NCBI GenBank assembly: GCA_003259005.1
Contig: QLII01000001.1
Coordinates: 5,571,001-5,635,000, forward strand
Source: Spirosoma telluris
GTDB lineage: Bacteria; Bacteroidota; Bacteroidia; Cytophagales; Spirosomataceae
Reading direction: 5' to 3'
Length of the DNA stretch: 64,000 nucleotides
Both the position numbers and the translations under genes were made by a program. Below the pieces are notes generated by a model. The model did not search any database. It was not told the origin of the DNA and saw only the letters and a list, made by a program, of their open reading frames with translations. Shown one piece after another: positions 1 through 9,417 of the stretch. Numbering within the stretch: position 1 is the first letter of the stretch; each line of letters starts with the position of its first letter.

Positions 1-170
1 TGTCCTAATGCTTTTGTGCCAGGATTTGTCAGAAATGAATAAAGTCCGCTGGATTCGCTTTGGACAAGTTGATTATCGGCATAGCCGAGCATGGGCAGCG
101 ACAGAGCCGATGCGCTCGCGCCCAGATTACGCAGGAAGGTTCGTCTGGAATTGGATTGCTGATTTTTCAT
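1..170 (-). CDS. Tat-exported protein, N-terminal fragment
   Basis: Only the first 56 or so codons are inside the window; the rest lies beyond base 1. Translation from the ATG at 168-170 gives a classic twin-arginine signal: a short polar N-region, the motif SRRTFLRNLGA, then a small-residue hydrophobic stretch (SASALSLPMLGYA). This indicates export of a folded, often cofactor-containing protein to the periplasm. Oxidoreductases and sugar-metabolism enzymes of Bacteroidota often carry such a signal, but the mature domain cannot be identified from the residues present. A repeat element (201-327) sits directly upstream. Confidence 0.75.
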   Translation of the reverse strand, partial: MKNQQSNSRRTFLRNLGASASALSLPMLGYADNQLVQSESSGLYSFLTNPGTKALG

Positions 171-200
171 GAATAGCCGATTAGTAAGAACTCAGTAAAG

Positions 201-327
201 CTAGTGCTTTACCAAAATAGATTCTATTGTTTCTATAGATTCTATTGAGCCTTTATTATCAGTACGATAGAATCAACCGCGCGGGCGGCCCCGAGCATCT
301 ATAGAATCTAAATTGGACGAGTACTAG
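201..327. repeat. MITE-like palindromic element, copy A
   Basis: This 127 bp element begins CTAGTGCTTTACCAA and ends TTGGACGAGTACTAG. The outer 29 bases form an imperfect terminal inverted repeat: CTAGTnCT, CCAA and TAGATTCTAT match on both arms. The interior has more copies of ATAGATTCTATTG and a GC-rich patch (CCGCGCGGGCGGCC). Related copies lie at 3415-3515, 8111-8172, 12575-12683 and 45900-46065. It encodes no protein. It lies between the 5' end of the Tat gene and the terminator of the GyrI-like gene. Confidence 0.7.
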
Positions 328-365
328 GTAAAATACACTACGTACGTACTTGCGTGCATAAAAAA

Positions 366-399
366 GCAGCGAAGCTGGCTTTTCTACCAACTTCGCTGC
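366..399 (-). terminator. Rho-independent terminator of the GyrI-like gene
   Basis: Arms 366-378 (GCAGCGAAGCTGG) and 387-399 pair with one mismatch across an 8-base loop. In minus-strand orientation the stem is followed by a run of T (AAAAAA at 360-365 on the plus strand). It lies about 30 bases past the stop codon of the gene at 428-913. Confidence 0.75.
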
Positions 400-427
400 A
401 ATGCCGTTTACTACTTAAAAAGTGAGC

Positions 428-913
428 TTACACGAGGGCAATCTGAATCTCGGTTACGCATTTTTCCATATGCTCCAAATCAACGATAATATACACCTCA
501 CGAACGCGGCCATCCGTCTGATGGCCATCCCGATGAAACTGACCAAAAAGGGCATCATATAACTCACCAAAATCGCTCCAAGGCCCTGTGTGGGTATAGG
601 AAAGGCAGTGAAACGCGGGAAATGTTTGGTATGAAAAGTTATCAGATTGCTTACCTGGCTGATGGATGGGTAAAACAATCTCCAACTGAAACTCATTGGT
701 TTGATCGCCGGTGACACCCGTATAAATCCACTGAATCGGCCCTGCGATGTCCAGATGTAGCCGACTGGCTTCGCGATAAAGATCATGAGCAACACGGGGA
801 GCATATTGCGACAGCGTCTGTAAGGTTGTGCGGGTCGTAAAGGTGATTGCTGTAAATGGCTGGGTTTCTTTTTCCAATAAAGCGTTTTCAGGAATTGTCA
901 GTTGCGTTGTCAT
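428..913 (-). CDS. GyrI-like (effector-binding domain) protein
   Basis: This 161-residue protein is one small beta-rich domain of the AraC effector-binding/GyrI type. These domains bind small hydrophobic or cationic molecules, either alone or fused to AraC/MerR regulators. Supporting features are the central HCLSYTHTGPWSDFGELYDALF segment (described at about residues 102-123), which matches the family's typical helix after a strand, and the C-terminal REVYIIVDLEHMEKCVTEIQI strands. There is no signal peptide and no DNA-binding domain, so it is probably a cytosolic stand-alone ligand binder. It is monocistronic with its own terminator. Assignment is by fold-family resemblance; the ligand is unknown. 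Confidence 0.65.
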   Translation of the reverse strand: MTTQLTIPENALLEKETQPFTAITFTTRTTLQTLSQYAPRVAHDLYREASRLHLDIAGPIQWIYTGVTGDQTNEFQLEIVLPIHQPGKQSDNFSYQTFPAFHCLSYTHTGPWSDFGELYDALFGQFHRDGHQTDGRVREVYIIVDLEHMEKCVTEIQIALV

Positions 914-1000
914 GATTTGTTGGGAATATTGTGAATGACCGCAACAAAGGTCGCATGAGCTAGTGACAGCGGTATGTCAGTAGGATTTGACTACAAAAAA

Positions 1001-1027
1001 ACGAGCCAACCTTGTGGGCTGGCTCGT
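1001..1027 (-). terminator. Terminator of the acyl-CoA dehydrogenase gene
   Basis: Arms ACGAGCCA (1001-1008) and TGGCTCGT (1020-1027) flank a short partly paired loop. In minus orientation the stem is followed by TTTTTTT (994-1000 on plus). It lies about 25 bases after the acyl-CoA dehydrogenase stop. Confidence 0.75.
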
Positions 1028-1050
1028 GGTATTTAGCTGTCGATAATAAT

Positions 1051-2861
1051 TTAAAAAATATACTTGTTCTCCGCAATCATGGCATCGGCAATCTGACGGC
1101 GGGCGTCTTTGAGGTTCATCGGATCAATTTTGGTGAACCGCTTCAGGCCCATTAACATGCCGCGTAACTCGTCGCCTTCGGCAAAGGACGTGATTGCGGC
1201 CCGGCCAGCGTTGTTGACTTTCTCGACTGCTTCGTGCAAATAAACCAGGGCCATTTGCTTCTGGAGTGCTACCGCTTCTTCGCCTTTAATGCCGATTAAT
1301 TTTTCGACACGTAGTAATACCGATTCTGCTACATAGACTTCAATCGCCATATCGGCCACGTTCATCAGAATTTCCTGCTCGTTCGAGAGCGTCATCATGA
1401 ATTTCTGCACAGCTGCGCCCGATACCATTAGAGCCGCTTTCTTCAGATTCTTTAGTACTTTTTTCTCCGCAATGAACAAGCCTTCTTCCTCATCCGAACC
1501 AAAGTCTGGAATCGACATGATTTCTTTGGCAACGGCCATGGCTGGCCCCATCAGGTCAAGTTCACCTTTCATGGCCCGTTTCAGCATCATGTCCACGACG
1601 AGCATCCGGTTGATTTCGTTCGTGCCTTCGAAGATACGGTTAATACGGGCATCCCGATAGGAACGGTCCATAGGCGCATCGGCCGAGTAGCCCATGCCAC
1701 CGTATACCTGAACACCTTCATCGACCACATAATCCAGCACTTCCGAGCCGTGGACTTTCATGATGGCGCATTCGATAGCAAACTGTTCCAGCGCTTTTAA
1801 TTTAGCCTGTCCGTCTTCCATGCCCTGTCCTTTAAAGTCTTCGATCAAGTCGTCGATGTTCTGGCCAGCGCGGTACGAAGCCGTTTCGGATGCATATATT
1901 TTAAGTGCCATTTCTGCCAGTTTGTGCTTGATGGCACCGAACTGGGAAATGGCTGTTTTAAATTGTTTGCGTTCGTTCGAATAGCGAATGGCGTTGTTCA
2001 GCACTTCTTTCGAACCGCCAATGGCTGCAATGCCTAGCTTGATCCGGCCAATGTTCAGGATGTTTACGGCGATCTTAAACCCGTTCCCGCGTTCCGACAA
2101 TAAATTCTCGACCGGTACTTTTACATCGTTGAAAAAGATCTGGCGCGTATCAGAGCCTTTGATACCCATTTTATGCTCTGGCTCGTTCATTGTGATGCCT
2201 TCGTAGGTTCGCTCGACAATGAATGCTGACAGGTTTTTATCCGTTTGCCCGGCCTCGTCAATCTTGGCGAATACAATGTACAGGTCGGCAAACCCCCATT
2301 GGTAATCCACATCTTCTGACCGTTCAGAACGTAGTGTTTACCGTCTTCAGAAAGGACTGCTTTCGTTTTGCCCGAGTTCGCATCAGAGCCCGAATCGGGT
2401 TCAGTCAGGCAGTAGGCTGCTTTCCATTCGCCACTGGCTAATTGAGGCAAGTATTTAGACTTCTGATCTTCGTTGCCGTAGTAGACAATGGGTAAGGTGC
2501 CGATACCCGTATGCGCTGACAGAGCCACCGAAAACGAGTGACCTGCGCCAGTCACTTCGGCAACCAGCATCGACGTATTGAAATTGGTACCAAAACCACC
2601 GTACTGCTCAGGCACCGATGTGCCAAGAATGCCCAGTTCGCCGGCTTTGTCCATCAGGGATGAAATCAGCTCTGGCGATTTGGCGTTGTCGATTTCATTC
2701 AGACGTGGCCAGATTTCCCGCTCCAGAAACTCACGGCAGGTAGCCGCAATCATCAGTTGCTCTTCAGTAAATTCTTCAGGGATAAAGACTTTGGCGGCTT
2801 CGGTTTCTTTTATCAGGAACTCGCCACCTTTAATGGAGGCTTTAGGCTCTGTCGCAATCAT
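1051..2861 (-). CDS. Acyl-CoA dehydrogenase, long form (one frame break)
   Basis: This flavin enzyme introduces the alpha-beta double bond in fatty acyl-CoA, the first step of beta-oxidation. The N-terminal part (about 190 residues) has YCLTEPDSGSDA and MWITNGG, the FAD-contacting segments of the family. The C-terminal part has GIKGSDTRQIFF, the QVYGGMGYSADAPMDRSYRDARINRIFEGTNEINR region (roughly residues 390-425; the flavin-binding RIFEGTNE box) and a further 170-residue helical extension seen in long (about 600 aa) dehydrogenases. The reading frame breaks in the run of five C at 2293-2297: one more G on the coding strand restores WITNGGFADLYIVFAK and gives 603 residues. The start at 2861 follows two palindromic operator-like sites shared with the thiolase gene at 12680-13858. 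Confidence 0.9.
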
Positions 2862-2876
2862 ATTGCAGTAAGTTTG

Positions 2877-2942
2877 TTATGCTTGCATACTAATTATACG
2901 ACAAAGAAAATCATTTCAAAATTAGTATGCAAGCATACTAAT
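2877..2942. promoter_or_regulatory. Two palindromic operator-like sites upstream of acyl-CoA dehydrogenase
   Basis: A perfect dyad at 2921-2942 has arms ATTAGTATGC and GCATACTAAT around a central AA. A second site at 2877-2893 repeats 17 of those bases in the opposite orientation, just before the start codon. The same core (TATGCAAGCATA) occurs upstream of the thiolase at 13940-13961. Dyads of this shape and position are typical TetR-family (FadR-like) operators; the regulator itself is not in the window. Confidence 0.6.
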
Positions 2943-2971
2943 AATATTTTTCATTCGGCTGTTTCAACGAA

Positions 2972-3376
2972 CTAATCGGTGAGTGTAGACGTAGCAAATA
3001 AGGTGATTTGCATGCCATCTGGTGCCTTAACTCTGGATACTTCACTCCAGGGTGCCGTTGTGGGCGGAGCAACTGAAATGGCTCCGCCAGCGAGTAATTT
3101 ATCCGTCGCTTTAGCTACAGGCTCGCTAACGCGCAAGGCTAGTCGAACAGGTCCCGAAACCTGGCCACCTACCTCAATCTGATCAATTCGTGCTGCGTGT
3201 TTAGCGTCGACTAATTCAAGGGATGCCCGGCCCGCGTCCAGAATGATCCCGTTGCCCGCTTCTTCGTGCCATTCTTTCGATGTTTCCAGCCCAACTGTAT
3301 CCCGGTAGAAACTGATCAATTCGTCCAGATTGTCGACGGTGAGAATAAGTCTCAACTCTTTTATCGCTTTTTCCAT
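2972..3376 (-). CDS. VOC (glyoxalase/dioxygenase superfamily) protein
   Basis: This 134-residue protein has the paired beta-alpha-beta-beta-beta pattern of the vicinal oxygen chelate fold: LRLILTVDNLDELISFYRDT at the start, then VRLALRVSEPVAKATDKLLAGGA, ending in a strand with DPDG-like wording (VKAPDGMQITLFA). Such proteins may be lyases, dioxygenases or antibiotic-binding resistance proteins. The usual metal-binding His and Glu are not all obvious (a Glu is seen in LELVDA), so catalysis is uncertain. It lies upstream of and in the same direction as the acyl-CoA dehydrogenase and downstream of the efflux operon, separated from the latter by a repeat element. Confidence 0.7.
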   Translation of the reverse strand: MEKAIKELRLILTVDNLDELISFYRDTVGLETSKEWHEEAGNGIILDAGRASLELVDAKHAARIDQIEVGGQVSGPVRLALRVSEPVAKATDKLLAGGAISVAPPTTAPWSEVSRVKAPDGMQITLFATSTLTD

Positions 3377-3414
3377 GATGTGTTATTTGATAGTTTATCG
3401 TATTCAGAACAAAG

Positions 3415-3515
3415 CTAGTATCCTTATCGATGCTAGTTGATTCTTTGGGTTCTATTATATTGATAATCAGTCTTAAAGGGTCAATAGAGTCCAAAGAATC
3501 AACAGAAACTAAATA
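3415..3515. repeat. MITE-like palindromic element, copy E
   Basis: Arms 3436-3456 and 3483-3503 (GTTGATTCTTTGG plus TCTATT) form a 21 bp inverted repeat with two mismatches around a 26-base loop containing TTGATAATCAG. The outer left end is CTAGTATCCTTATC. The words GTTGATTCT, TGATAAT and TCTATT are shared with the other copies, but the outer ends are degenerate. It abuts the tolC-like gene's stop codon, so it may also work as that operon's terminator. Confidence 0.5.
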
Positions 3516-3524
3516 AGGCTGGCC

Positions 3525-4871
3525 TTACTTAATCTTTCCCAACACCTTGTCCAGATTGACCGTTGCGGTGAGGTAATCATAGACAGCCTGTAAGTAATTC
3601 GATTTGGCTTGCGTCAGAGAAAGCTCGGCGTCCGACATATCTAACCGGGAGGCAATGCCCTGTTTCCAGCGGTCCCGAGTGATGCGGTAGCCTAGTTCCG
3701 CTACCGAGATAGTTTGTTGCTGGGTTTGAATTCTGAGCCGTGCTTCTTCCACATTGGCTAATCCAATTTTCACCTGAGCCCGAACAATCTCTTTAAGGTT
3801 AGCCAGTTGCGTGTTGCTTTGCTGGCGGGTAATCTGCGCCTGTTGGATGCGAGCGTTCGTTCGAAAACCAGTAAAAATCGGAACATTGACTTGTAGGCCT
3901 ATGTATGAACTAACTGGCCATTTGTAATCACCCAATTTGAAGTTATTGGCCTGCGACTGAGCCTGTGCCAGCCCAATCGCTGATAGCTTCGGCTGCTTTT
4001 CGGCGATCTGTTGTACAATTTGTTCCTGATTCAGCTTTTCCAGCAACTCCAGCCGACGCACTTCGGGCCTTGTCTGTACAGCGTCCAGAAAAGCGTCTGT
4101 TCCGAGCGAAACAAATAGGGCTTGGTTATAACGTAGGGAATCCTGAAGTTCGATGACTTCCTGCTCGTCCAGACCCATCGTTTGTTTCAGAATTGTTTTG
4201 GTAATACCGATCCGATTTGTCAATTGAATGAGCATTGGACGCAGATTCTCAACCGTAACAAAGGCACGTAGTGTATCGACGCGTGACACCCGTCCCTGGG
4301 CTAACAATGACCTGGAATCTTTTAGCGCCTGCTCATTTCGGACAATGCTTTGCTGTTGCAGTCGGAGTTGCTCCTGCGTAATGAGTACGTCCAGATACGC
4401 TTTTTTTACATCTGTAACGACGTTGGCTCTGACAGTACTTAACGCTTCACCTGTAGCTGATTCATCGATTTGTGCGGATCGAATGCCTGACCGTACACTT
4501 GCTTGAAAAAGTGGCTGCGATACCGCAACACCGCCCAATAATGCATTTGATCCACCTACCCGAAACGTTGCCAGTTGATCATCGCCGAGGCCAACAAAGC
4601 TGCCCGGCAGGAATGAAATCTGTTTATTGAAATAATACAGATACTGCGCCGAAGCCGCCACAGTTGGCAAGGCGTAACCCCTCGCTTCTACTACTTTCTG
4701 AGCTGATTTCGATGTCTCCAGTGTAGCTACCTGCAAGTCCCGATTTTTATCAAGCGCCAGCCTGACCGCATCGTCCATTGTCAATTGCCGAACCTGGGCC
4801 AGTGCCATCTGACCAAAAGCGAGGTGCTCTAGGGTCAAAAACAGGACGACGATATAATTCGTATGTCTCAT
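3525..4871 (-). CDS. TolC-family outer-membrane efflux protein
   Basis: This is the outer-membrane channel of a tripartite pump, exporting substrates from the RND transporter across the outer membrane. The start at 4871 (MRHTNYIVVLFLTLEHLAFG) gives a signal peptide; a TTG 36 bases upstream is less likely. The mature protein begins RQLTMDDAVRLALDKNRDLQVA, the standard OEP opening, and has the two long coiled-coil-rich repeats (for example LNQEQIVQQIAEKQPKLSAIG and DRWKQGIASRLDMSDAELSLTQA). About 448 residues, normal for the family. Last gene of the operon after the pump (4974-8069) and fusion protein (8169-9254). Confidence 0.92.
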   Translation of the reverse strand: MRHTNYIVVLFLTLEHLAFGQMALAQVRQLTMDDAVRLALDKNRDLQVATLETSKSAQKVVEARGYALPTVAASAQYLYYFNKQISFLPGSFVGLGDDQLATFRVGGSNALLGGVAVSQPLFQASVRSGIRSAQIDESATGEALSTVRANVVTDVKKAYLDVLITQEQLRLQQQSIVRNEQALKDSRSLLAQGRVSRVDTLRAFVTVENLRPMLIQLTNRIGITKTILKQTMGLDEQEVIELQDSLRYNQALFVSLGTDAFLDAVQTRPEVRRLELLEKLNQEQIVQQIAEKQPKLSAIGLAQAQSQANNFKLGDYKWPVSSYIGLQVNVPIFTGFRTNARIQQAQITRQQSNTQLANLKEIVRAQVKIGLANVEEARLRIQTQQQTISVAELGYRITRDRWKQGIASRLDMSDAELSLTQAKSNYLQAVYDYLTATVNLDKVLGKIK

Positions 4872-4914
4872 GAGATTGTTAAAGAAAAGAATGATTTGAG
4901 AAGGCAATTACGAA

Positions 4915-4967
4915 AGCGGTGTATTTGTAGTACCGACCGGGACGGTCGGTACTACAAATACACCGCT
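4915..4967. terminator. Perfect 24-bp hairpin between pump and tolC genes
   Basis: Arms 4915-4938 and 4944-4967 are exactly complementary (AGCGGTGTATTTGTAGTACC... on the left) with a 5-base loop GGGAC. There is no T-run on either side, so it is not a textbook terminator. It could be a partial terminator, a processing site or an mRNA stabiliser that sets the pump-to-TolC ratio. It lies 6 bases before the pump stop codon as numbered here and 44 bases from the tolC start. Confidence 0.5.
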
Positions 4968-4973
4968 AGTCGT

Positions 4974-7900
4974 TTAGCCTACTTCTGCGTGATCAATTAT
5001 TGGTTCTAATGCGCTCACTTCTTCCTCCTTGTGCTTTGGTGCTCTGGAGAAATAAGAATACACGGCTGGGATGATATAGAGCGTTAGTAAACCTGCGAAG
5101 AGAAGCCCGCCAACGATCACGGTTCCAAGCGAGTTGCGGCTGTTTTCCGCAAGCGCAATTGGAATTGTTCCGAAAATCATCGCCAGACTGGTCATCAGAA
5201 TGGGACGGAACCGGGAAACTGCGGCTACCTTGGCGGCTTCTAATGGACTCAGTCCTGCTTCTTTGCTTTGGTTGGCGAATTCAACAATCAGAATACCGTT
5301 CTTGGTAATCAGGCCGATCAGGGTAATGATGCCAATTTGACTGAAAATATTGAGCGTTTGATCAAAAATCCATAGGCTGAGTAGTGCGCCCGTCATGGCC
5401 ATCGGCACCGTGAGCAGGATAATAAACGGATCGATCAGGCTTTCAAACTGGGCGGCCAGAATCAAATAGATCAGAATGAGCGCAAACACAAACGCATAGA
5501 GCAGACTCGATGAGCTTTCGGCAAAGTCGCGCGATTCGCCCGCCAGTGACGTTTTTATCGTTGGCGGCAAAACTTTCCGGGCAATCCGGTTCATTTCGGC
5601 AACGCCATCGCCAATGGTTTTTCCCGGTACCAGGCCCGCCGAAACGGTTGCAGAAATGGCCTGATCGTAGCGGTAGATGGCGGCAGGACTGATGCTTTCC
5701 TTAAATGAAACCAAGTTGTCGAGCGAAACGACATCGCCCGTTCGGGTGCGCACGTACATGGACTTGAGGTCGTAAGGAGTGTCGCGATCCTGCCGTTGAA
5801 GCTGACCGATAACCTCATACTGACGGTCATTGAAAATGAAGTAGCCATAGCGCTGTCCACTTAGCGCCAATTGCAGACCTCGGGCAATTTCGGCAACGGA
5901 TATGCCCAGTTCAGCCGCTTTATCCCGGTTAATCTGAAGCACCAACTCAGGCTTATTGACCTTTAGATCGGAGTCCGCAAAACGAAGGATCGGGCTTTTT
6001 CGGGCCTCATCCATAAACTTCGGTAATACATCGGTGATGGCAGCCAGATTAGTACCCTGCAACACAAACTGAACGGGCTGGGATTGACCAAACCGGCTAC
6101 CAATGGTTGGCGGCTGAACCGGGAACACCATAACTCCTCTGAAATTCTGGGCATTTCGGGAATAGGTTGCAAAGACAGCGGCCTGGGTGGTTGCCCGCTG
6201 ATCGGCTTTCGTAAGGAAGGTATTTTGGATGGCAACGTTGACCGGAGCGGGTGGCCCAAAGGTGAGTGCCAGAATGGAGTACGTCTGAAACAAACCCTGC
6301 GTCGAGTCGACCGAGAATTTGGCGATCTCATTCATATACTTCTCCGTGTACTCGTACGACGAACCTTCAGGCGCAATAACGGCCAGACTGATCTGAGCGC
6401 GATCTTCCAGGGGAGCCAGTTCAGAAGGAAGTTGCCTGCCAATGAAATAGATCAAACCGAACGTACTGATCAGCGTAGGGAAAGCCACCCATCGGTAGCG
6501 TAGAAACCAGCCCAGCGACTTTTCATACCCTCGGTTTAATGCCACGAAGTACGGTTCCGTTGTGCGATAGAGCCAGTTCGGTTTGGTATGCCGCTTGAGC
6601 AAATACGCGCTCATCATGGGCGAAAGCGTCAGCGCCACAAAGGCCGACACGATTACTGAACCCGCTACGACCACGGCAAACTCCTGGAATAGCTTACCGG
6701 TAATCCCCGGCAGAAATAAAATCGGTAGAAAAACGGCAGCTAGCGTAATGGTTGTTGAGATGACGGCAAAATAGATTTCCGACGATCCTTTGAACGCAGC
6801 CTGCAAAGGCGACATGCCTTCTTCAACTTTCGCATAGATGTTTTCCAGTACCACAATGGCATCATCGACCACCAGTCCAATCGCCAATACTAAGGCTAAC
6901 AGTGTTAAAATGTTGATGGAGTAGCCAGCCACATACATAATGAAGAAGGCTGATACGATAGAAACGGGAATGGCCACAACCGGAATAATAGTCGAACGCC
7001 AGTCGCGCAGGAAGAGGAACAAAATTAGGATAACCAGCCCAAAGGCAACGAAGAGCGTCTCTTCTACTTCAGAGATTGAGTCGCGTATCGGTTCGGTGAA
7101 ATCCTTGCCGATAGTTAGTTGATAATCAGCCGGAATTTCTTTTCGTAATTCTTTCAGCCGACGGTAAAATTCATCAGCAATGGCTACGGCATTGGCTCCT
7201 CGTTGTGGTTCAACAAAGACGCCTATTGTTGGTGAATTTCCTTTCAGACTGTTCAGAATGGCGGTTCGTTCGTTCTCGGCACCTAACTCGGCATAACCAA
7301 TGTCCTTGAAACGAATAATGCTGCTGCCTTCCTGCTTGACGATCATGTTGTTGAAATCATCCTCTTTCGTCAGCCTGCCCAGCGTTCGTACGGTTAGCTC
7401 ATTGCGGTCGCCTTCAATGCGGCCCGAGGGTAAATCCACGTTTTCTTTCCGTAAGGCCTGTTCAATATCTGACGGCGTTAATTGATAGGCCGCCAGTTTA
7501 GCCGGGTCGATTCGGAGCCGCATCGCATACTTTTTCTCGCCTGCAATACCCACCCGCTTCACGCCGGGAATGGTCTGCATCCGCTCTTTAATGACCGTAG
7601 AAGCAATGTTGCTGACCTCCAGAATGCTGCGGGTTTTGCTTTCCACGGCCATGAAAATCACGATATCGCCACTGTTGGCTTTCTCTACAATGGGTGGATC
7701 AACATCGCCGGGAAGTAAGCGCCGGGCTTTCGTCACTTTGTCACGCACATCGTTGGCTGCGGCTTCCAGATCGGCGTCGAGGTTAAATTCAATGGTGACC
7801 ACACTAGCCGCTTCACGTGATACGGACGAGATTGTCCGAATGCCGTTGGCCTCACCAATCGCTTCTTCCAGCGGCTTCGTGATCTGATAGGCAATGACGT

Positions 7901-8069
7901 CCGGGCTAGCTCCCGGATAGGTTGTTGTGACGGTAACGATGGGCGAATCTGTAACGGGATATTCCCGAATTCCCAGATAGGTTAGTCCAACGAAACCAAA
8001 AAGTATAATCAATACAGAGAGTACTCCGGCCAGCACAGGCCGTTGAATACTAATTCCCGACAAACTCAT
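4974..8069 (-). CDS. RND efflux transporter, inner-membrane pump (HAE1 family)
   Basis: 1031 residues, the usual AcrB/MexF length. It is the proton-driven pump that captures substrates from periplasm and membrane. Visible family marks: N-terminal TM1 with RPVLAGVLSVLIILFGFVG; the porter domain; TM4 with the paired acidic residues GLVVDDAIVVLENIY (around residue 405) needed for proton relay; a second six-helix set starting near residue 855; and TKNGILIVEFANQ late in the protein. Start ATG at 8069 follows the fusion-protein stop by about 100 bases containing a repeat. The operon order is fusion protein, pump, TolC, all minus strand. Substrate cannot be told from sequence. Confidence 0.95.
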   Translation of the reverse strand: MSLSGISIQRPVLAGVLSVLIILFGFVGLTYLGIREYPVTDSPIVTVTTTYPGASPDVIAYQITKPLEEAIGEANGIRTISSVSREAASVVTIEFNLDADLEAAANDVRDKVTKARRLLPGDVDPPIVEKANSGDIVIFMAVESKTRSILEVSNIASTVIKERMQTIPGVKRVGIAGEKKYAMRLRIDPAKLAAYQLTPSDIEQALRKENVDLPSGRIEGDRNELTVRTLGRLTKEDDFNNMIVKQEGSSIIRFKDIGYAELGAENERTAILNSLKGNSPTIGVFVEPQRGANAVAIADEFYRRLKELRKEIPADYQLTIGKDFTEPIRDSISEVEETLFVAFGLVILILFLFLRDWRSTIIPVVAIPVSIVSAFFIMYVAGYSINILTLLALVLAIGLVVDDAIVVLENIYAKVEEGMSPLQAAFKGSSEIYFAVISTTITLAAVFLPILFLPGITGKLFQEFAVVVAGSVIVSAFVALTLSPMMSAYLLKRHTKPNWLYRTTEPYFVALNRGYEKSLGWFLRYRWVAFPTLISTFGLIYFIGRQLPSELAPLEDRAQISLAVIAPEGSSYEYTEKYMNEIAKFSVDSTQGLFQTYSILALTFGPPAPVNVAIQNTFLTKADQRATTQAAVFATYSRNAQNFRGVMVFPVQPPTIGSRFGQSQPVQFVLQGTNLAAITDVLPKFMDEARKSPILRFADSDLKVNKPELVLQINRDKAAELGISVAEIARGLQLALSGQRYGYFIFNDRQYEVIGQLQRQDRDTPYDLKSMYVRTRTGDVVSLDNLVSFKESISPAAIYRYDQAISATVSAGLVPGKTIGDGVAEMNRIARKVLPPTIKTSLAGESRDFAESSSSLLYAFVFALILIYLILAAQFESLIDPFIILLTVPMAMTGALLSLWIFDQTLNIFSQIGIITLIGLITKNGILIVEFANQSKEAGLSPLEAAKVAAVSRFRPILMTSLAMIFGTIPIALAENSRNSLGTVIVGGLLFAGLLTLYIIPAVYSYFSRAPKHKEEEVSALEPIIDHAEVG

Positions 8070-8110
8070 GGTTGGGTGAATGTTAAGTCAATAATGAAGA
8101 GTAAAAGACA

Positions 8111-8172
8111 CAGGGTGCCTTGCTAAAAAAGAATCTATAGGGTCCCTAAAATCTGAATTAAATGAGTACTAG
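8111..8172. repeat. MITE-like palindromic element, copy D (short form)
   Basis: This 62 bp short version runs from GGGTGCCTTGCTAAAAAAGA to GAGTACTAG. Left end aligns with GTGCTTTACCAAAATAGA of copy A, and right end with the GAGTACTAG end of copies A and B; the centre is AATCTATAGGG and CCCTAAAATCTG. Its right-hand CTAG provides the TAG stop codon of the membrane fusion protein gene. Confidence 0.55.
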
Positions 8173-9254
8173 TTGACGGATGAAATAGTCACAGGTACAC
8201 CCGTATCGAGCCGTAGTAAATTGGTAGTCAGAACCGTATCGCCAATGGATAAACCACTCAGAATCTGGACTGTGCCTTTCGTGCGATTTCCTGTCTTTAC
8301 GTCACGGCGTTCTGCTTTGCCTTGATTCATCCGGAACAGTGAGTAACCCTTAGCGGTCGGAATCAGGGCTTCGGTCGGAATCAGGATACCGTCCTGAGCG
8401 ACGTGTAAAGCAAAGGCGATTTTGGCCGATGAACCCGGTACGAGTTTGCCGGTTGTGTTGTCGCTAACGGCTTTCACCAACAAACTCCGCGTGTTTGCCT
8501 CAAGCTTGGGTTCGGTTGCCGTAACGTTGCCTACGAATTGCTGACTGCTATTTTCAGTTGTAAAGCGAATAGCTTGGCCCGCCCGAACATCGGAAGCGTA
8601 TTTCTCGGGAATGGTGAAGTTGATTTCTACCCGGCTTAAATCGTCAAATGAACTCAGCACGGTAGCGGGCGTCACATAAGCACCCACATCGACACGCTTC
8701 AGACCAAGCCGACCCGAGAAGGGTGCTCGAATTTCGGTTTTAGCCAGATCAACGTCGACCATGGCCAATTCGGCCTGCAACACATTCAGGTTGGTTAAAA
8801 TCTTGTCATACTCCTGCTGATTAACCGCTTCGGTGGCGAGCAATTCGCGGAACCGTTTTTCGTCGAGCTTCGCCAATTTTTCCTGAAGGGCTATTTTTTG
8901 TTTTTTCGCCAGTAGGTCAGCGTCATCTAATTTGAAGAGCAGGGTTCCCTGACCAACGTAGCTACCTTCACGGACATAGGCCCGAACCAGTTTCCGGGCG
9001 ACTTCACTCACTAAGTCTACTTCCTGATTGGCTGCGATAGTGCCAGTCGTCTGGATTTCATCGCTAATCGTTTCCCGTTTTACGACAAAAACGTCGGTAG
9101 CTACTTTCGTGCCGGCAGGTGGTGCAGCAGCGGATTTGCTGGGAGATGACACAGGTTTATTGGAGAAAAGTTTTGGTGTGATGAAAAAAAGGGGCACGGT
9201 AAAGGCTACGATACCGGCGATGAGCGATTTTGTTCGATTATTGAGCGTTTTCAT
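8169..9254 (-). CDS. RND efflux periplasmic adaptor (membrane fusion protein)
   Basis: This 361-residue adaptor links the RND pump to TolC. An N-terminal hydrophobic anchor (SLIAGIVAFTVPLFFI) is followed by a Ser/Pro/Ala linker, the first lipoyl half (GTIAANQEVDLVSEVARKLV), a coiled-coil hairpin (KQKIALQEKLAKLDEKRFRE), the second lipoyl half (EIRAPFSGRLGLKRVDVGAYV) and beta-barrel and membrane-proximal domains. That is the standard HlyD_D23/AcrA order. First gene of the efflux operon, divergent from the ArsR gene at 9456. Its TAG stop lies inside repeat copy D, so the final residues may have been set by that insertion. Confidence 0.92.
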   Translation of the reverse strand: MKTLNNRTKSLIAGIVAFTVPLFFITPKLFSNKPVSSPSKSAAAPPAGTKVATDVFVVKRETISDEIQTTGTIAANQEVDLVSEVARKLVRAYVREGSYVGQGTLLFKLDDADLLAKKQKIALQEKLAKLDEKRFRELLATEAVNQQEYDKILTNLNVLQAELAMVDVDLAKTEIRAPFSGRLGLKRVDVGAYVTPATVLSSFDDLSRVEINFTIPEKYASDVRAGQAIRFTTENSSQQFVGNVTATEPKLEANTRSLLVKAVSDNTTGKLVPGSSAKIAFALHVAQDGILIPTEALIPTAKGYSLFRMNQGKAERRDVKTGNRTKGTVQILSGLSIGDTVLTTNLLRLDTGVPVTISSVN

Positions 9255-9417
9255 AATGAACGAGGTTGTATTGTTTTAATGTTCTGCGATTATCGAACTT
9301 TAATGTTTTATGGATGTCGAACAAGGGTGTATACTAGATGGTTTCATTCGTTTGAAAAAACAGTGAATTTTTTTGAGCTGCCTGATCGTTGTATTGGCAA
9401 TTACTGTAGCTACGTTG

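Noticed and set aside
5591..6331. ORFs of 89 and 122 codons antisense or out of frame within the RND pump gene
   Set aside because: They overlap a clearly conserved 1031-residue gene and have Ser/Arg-rich compositions typical of shadow frames.
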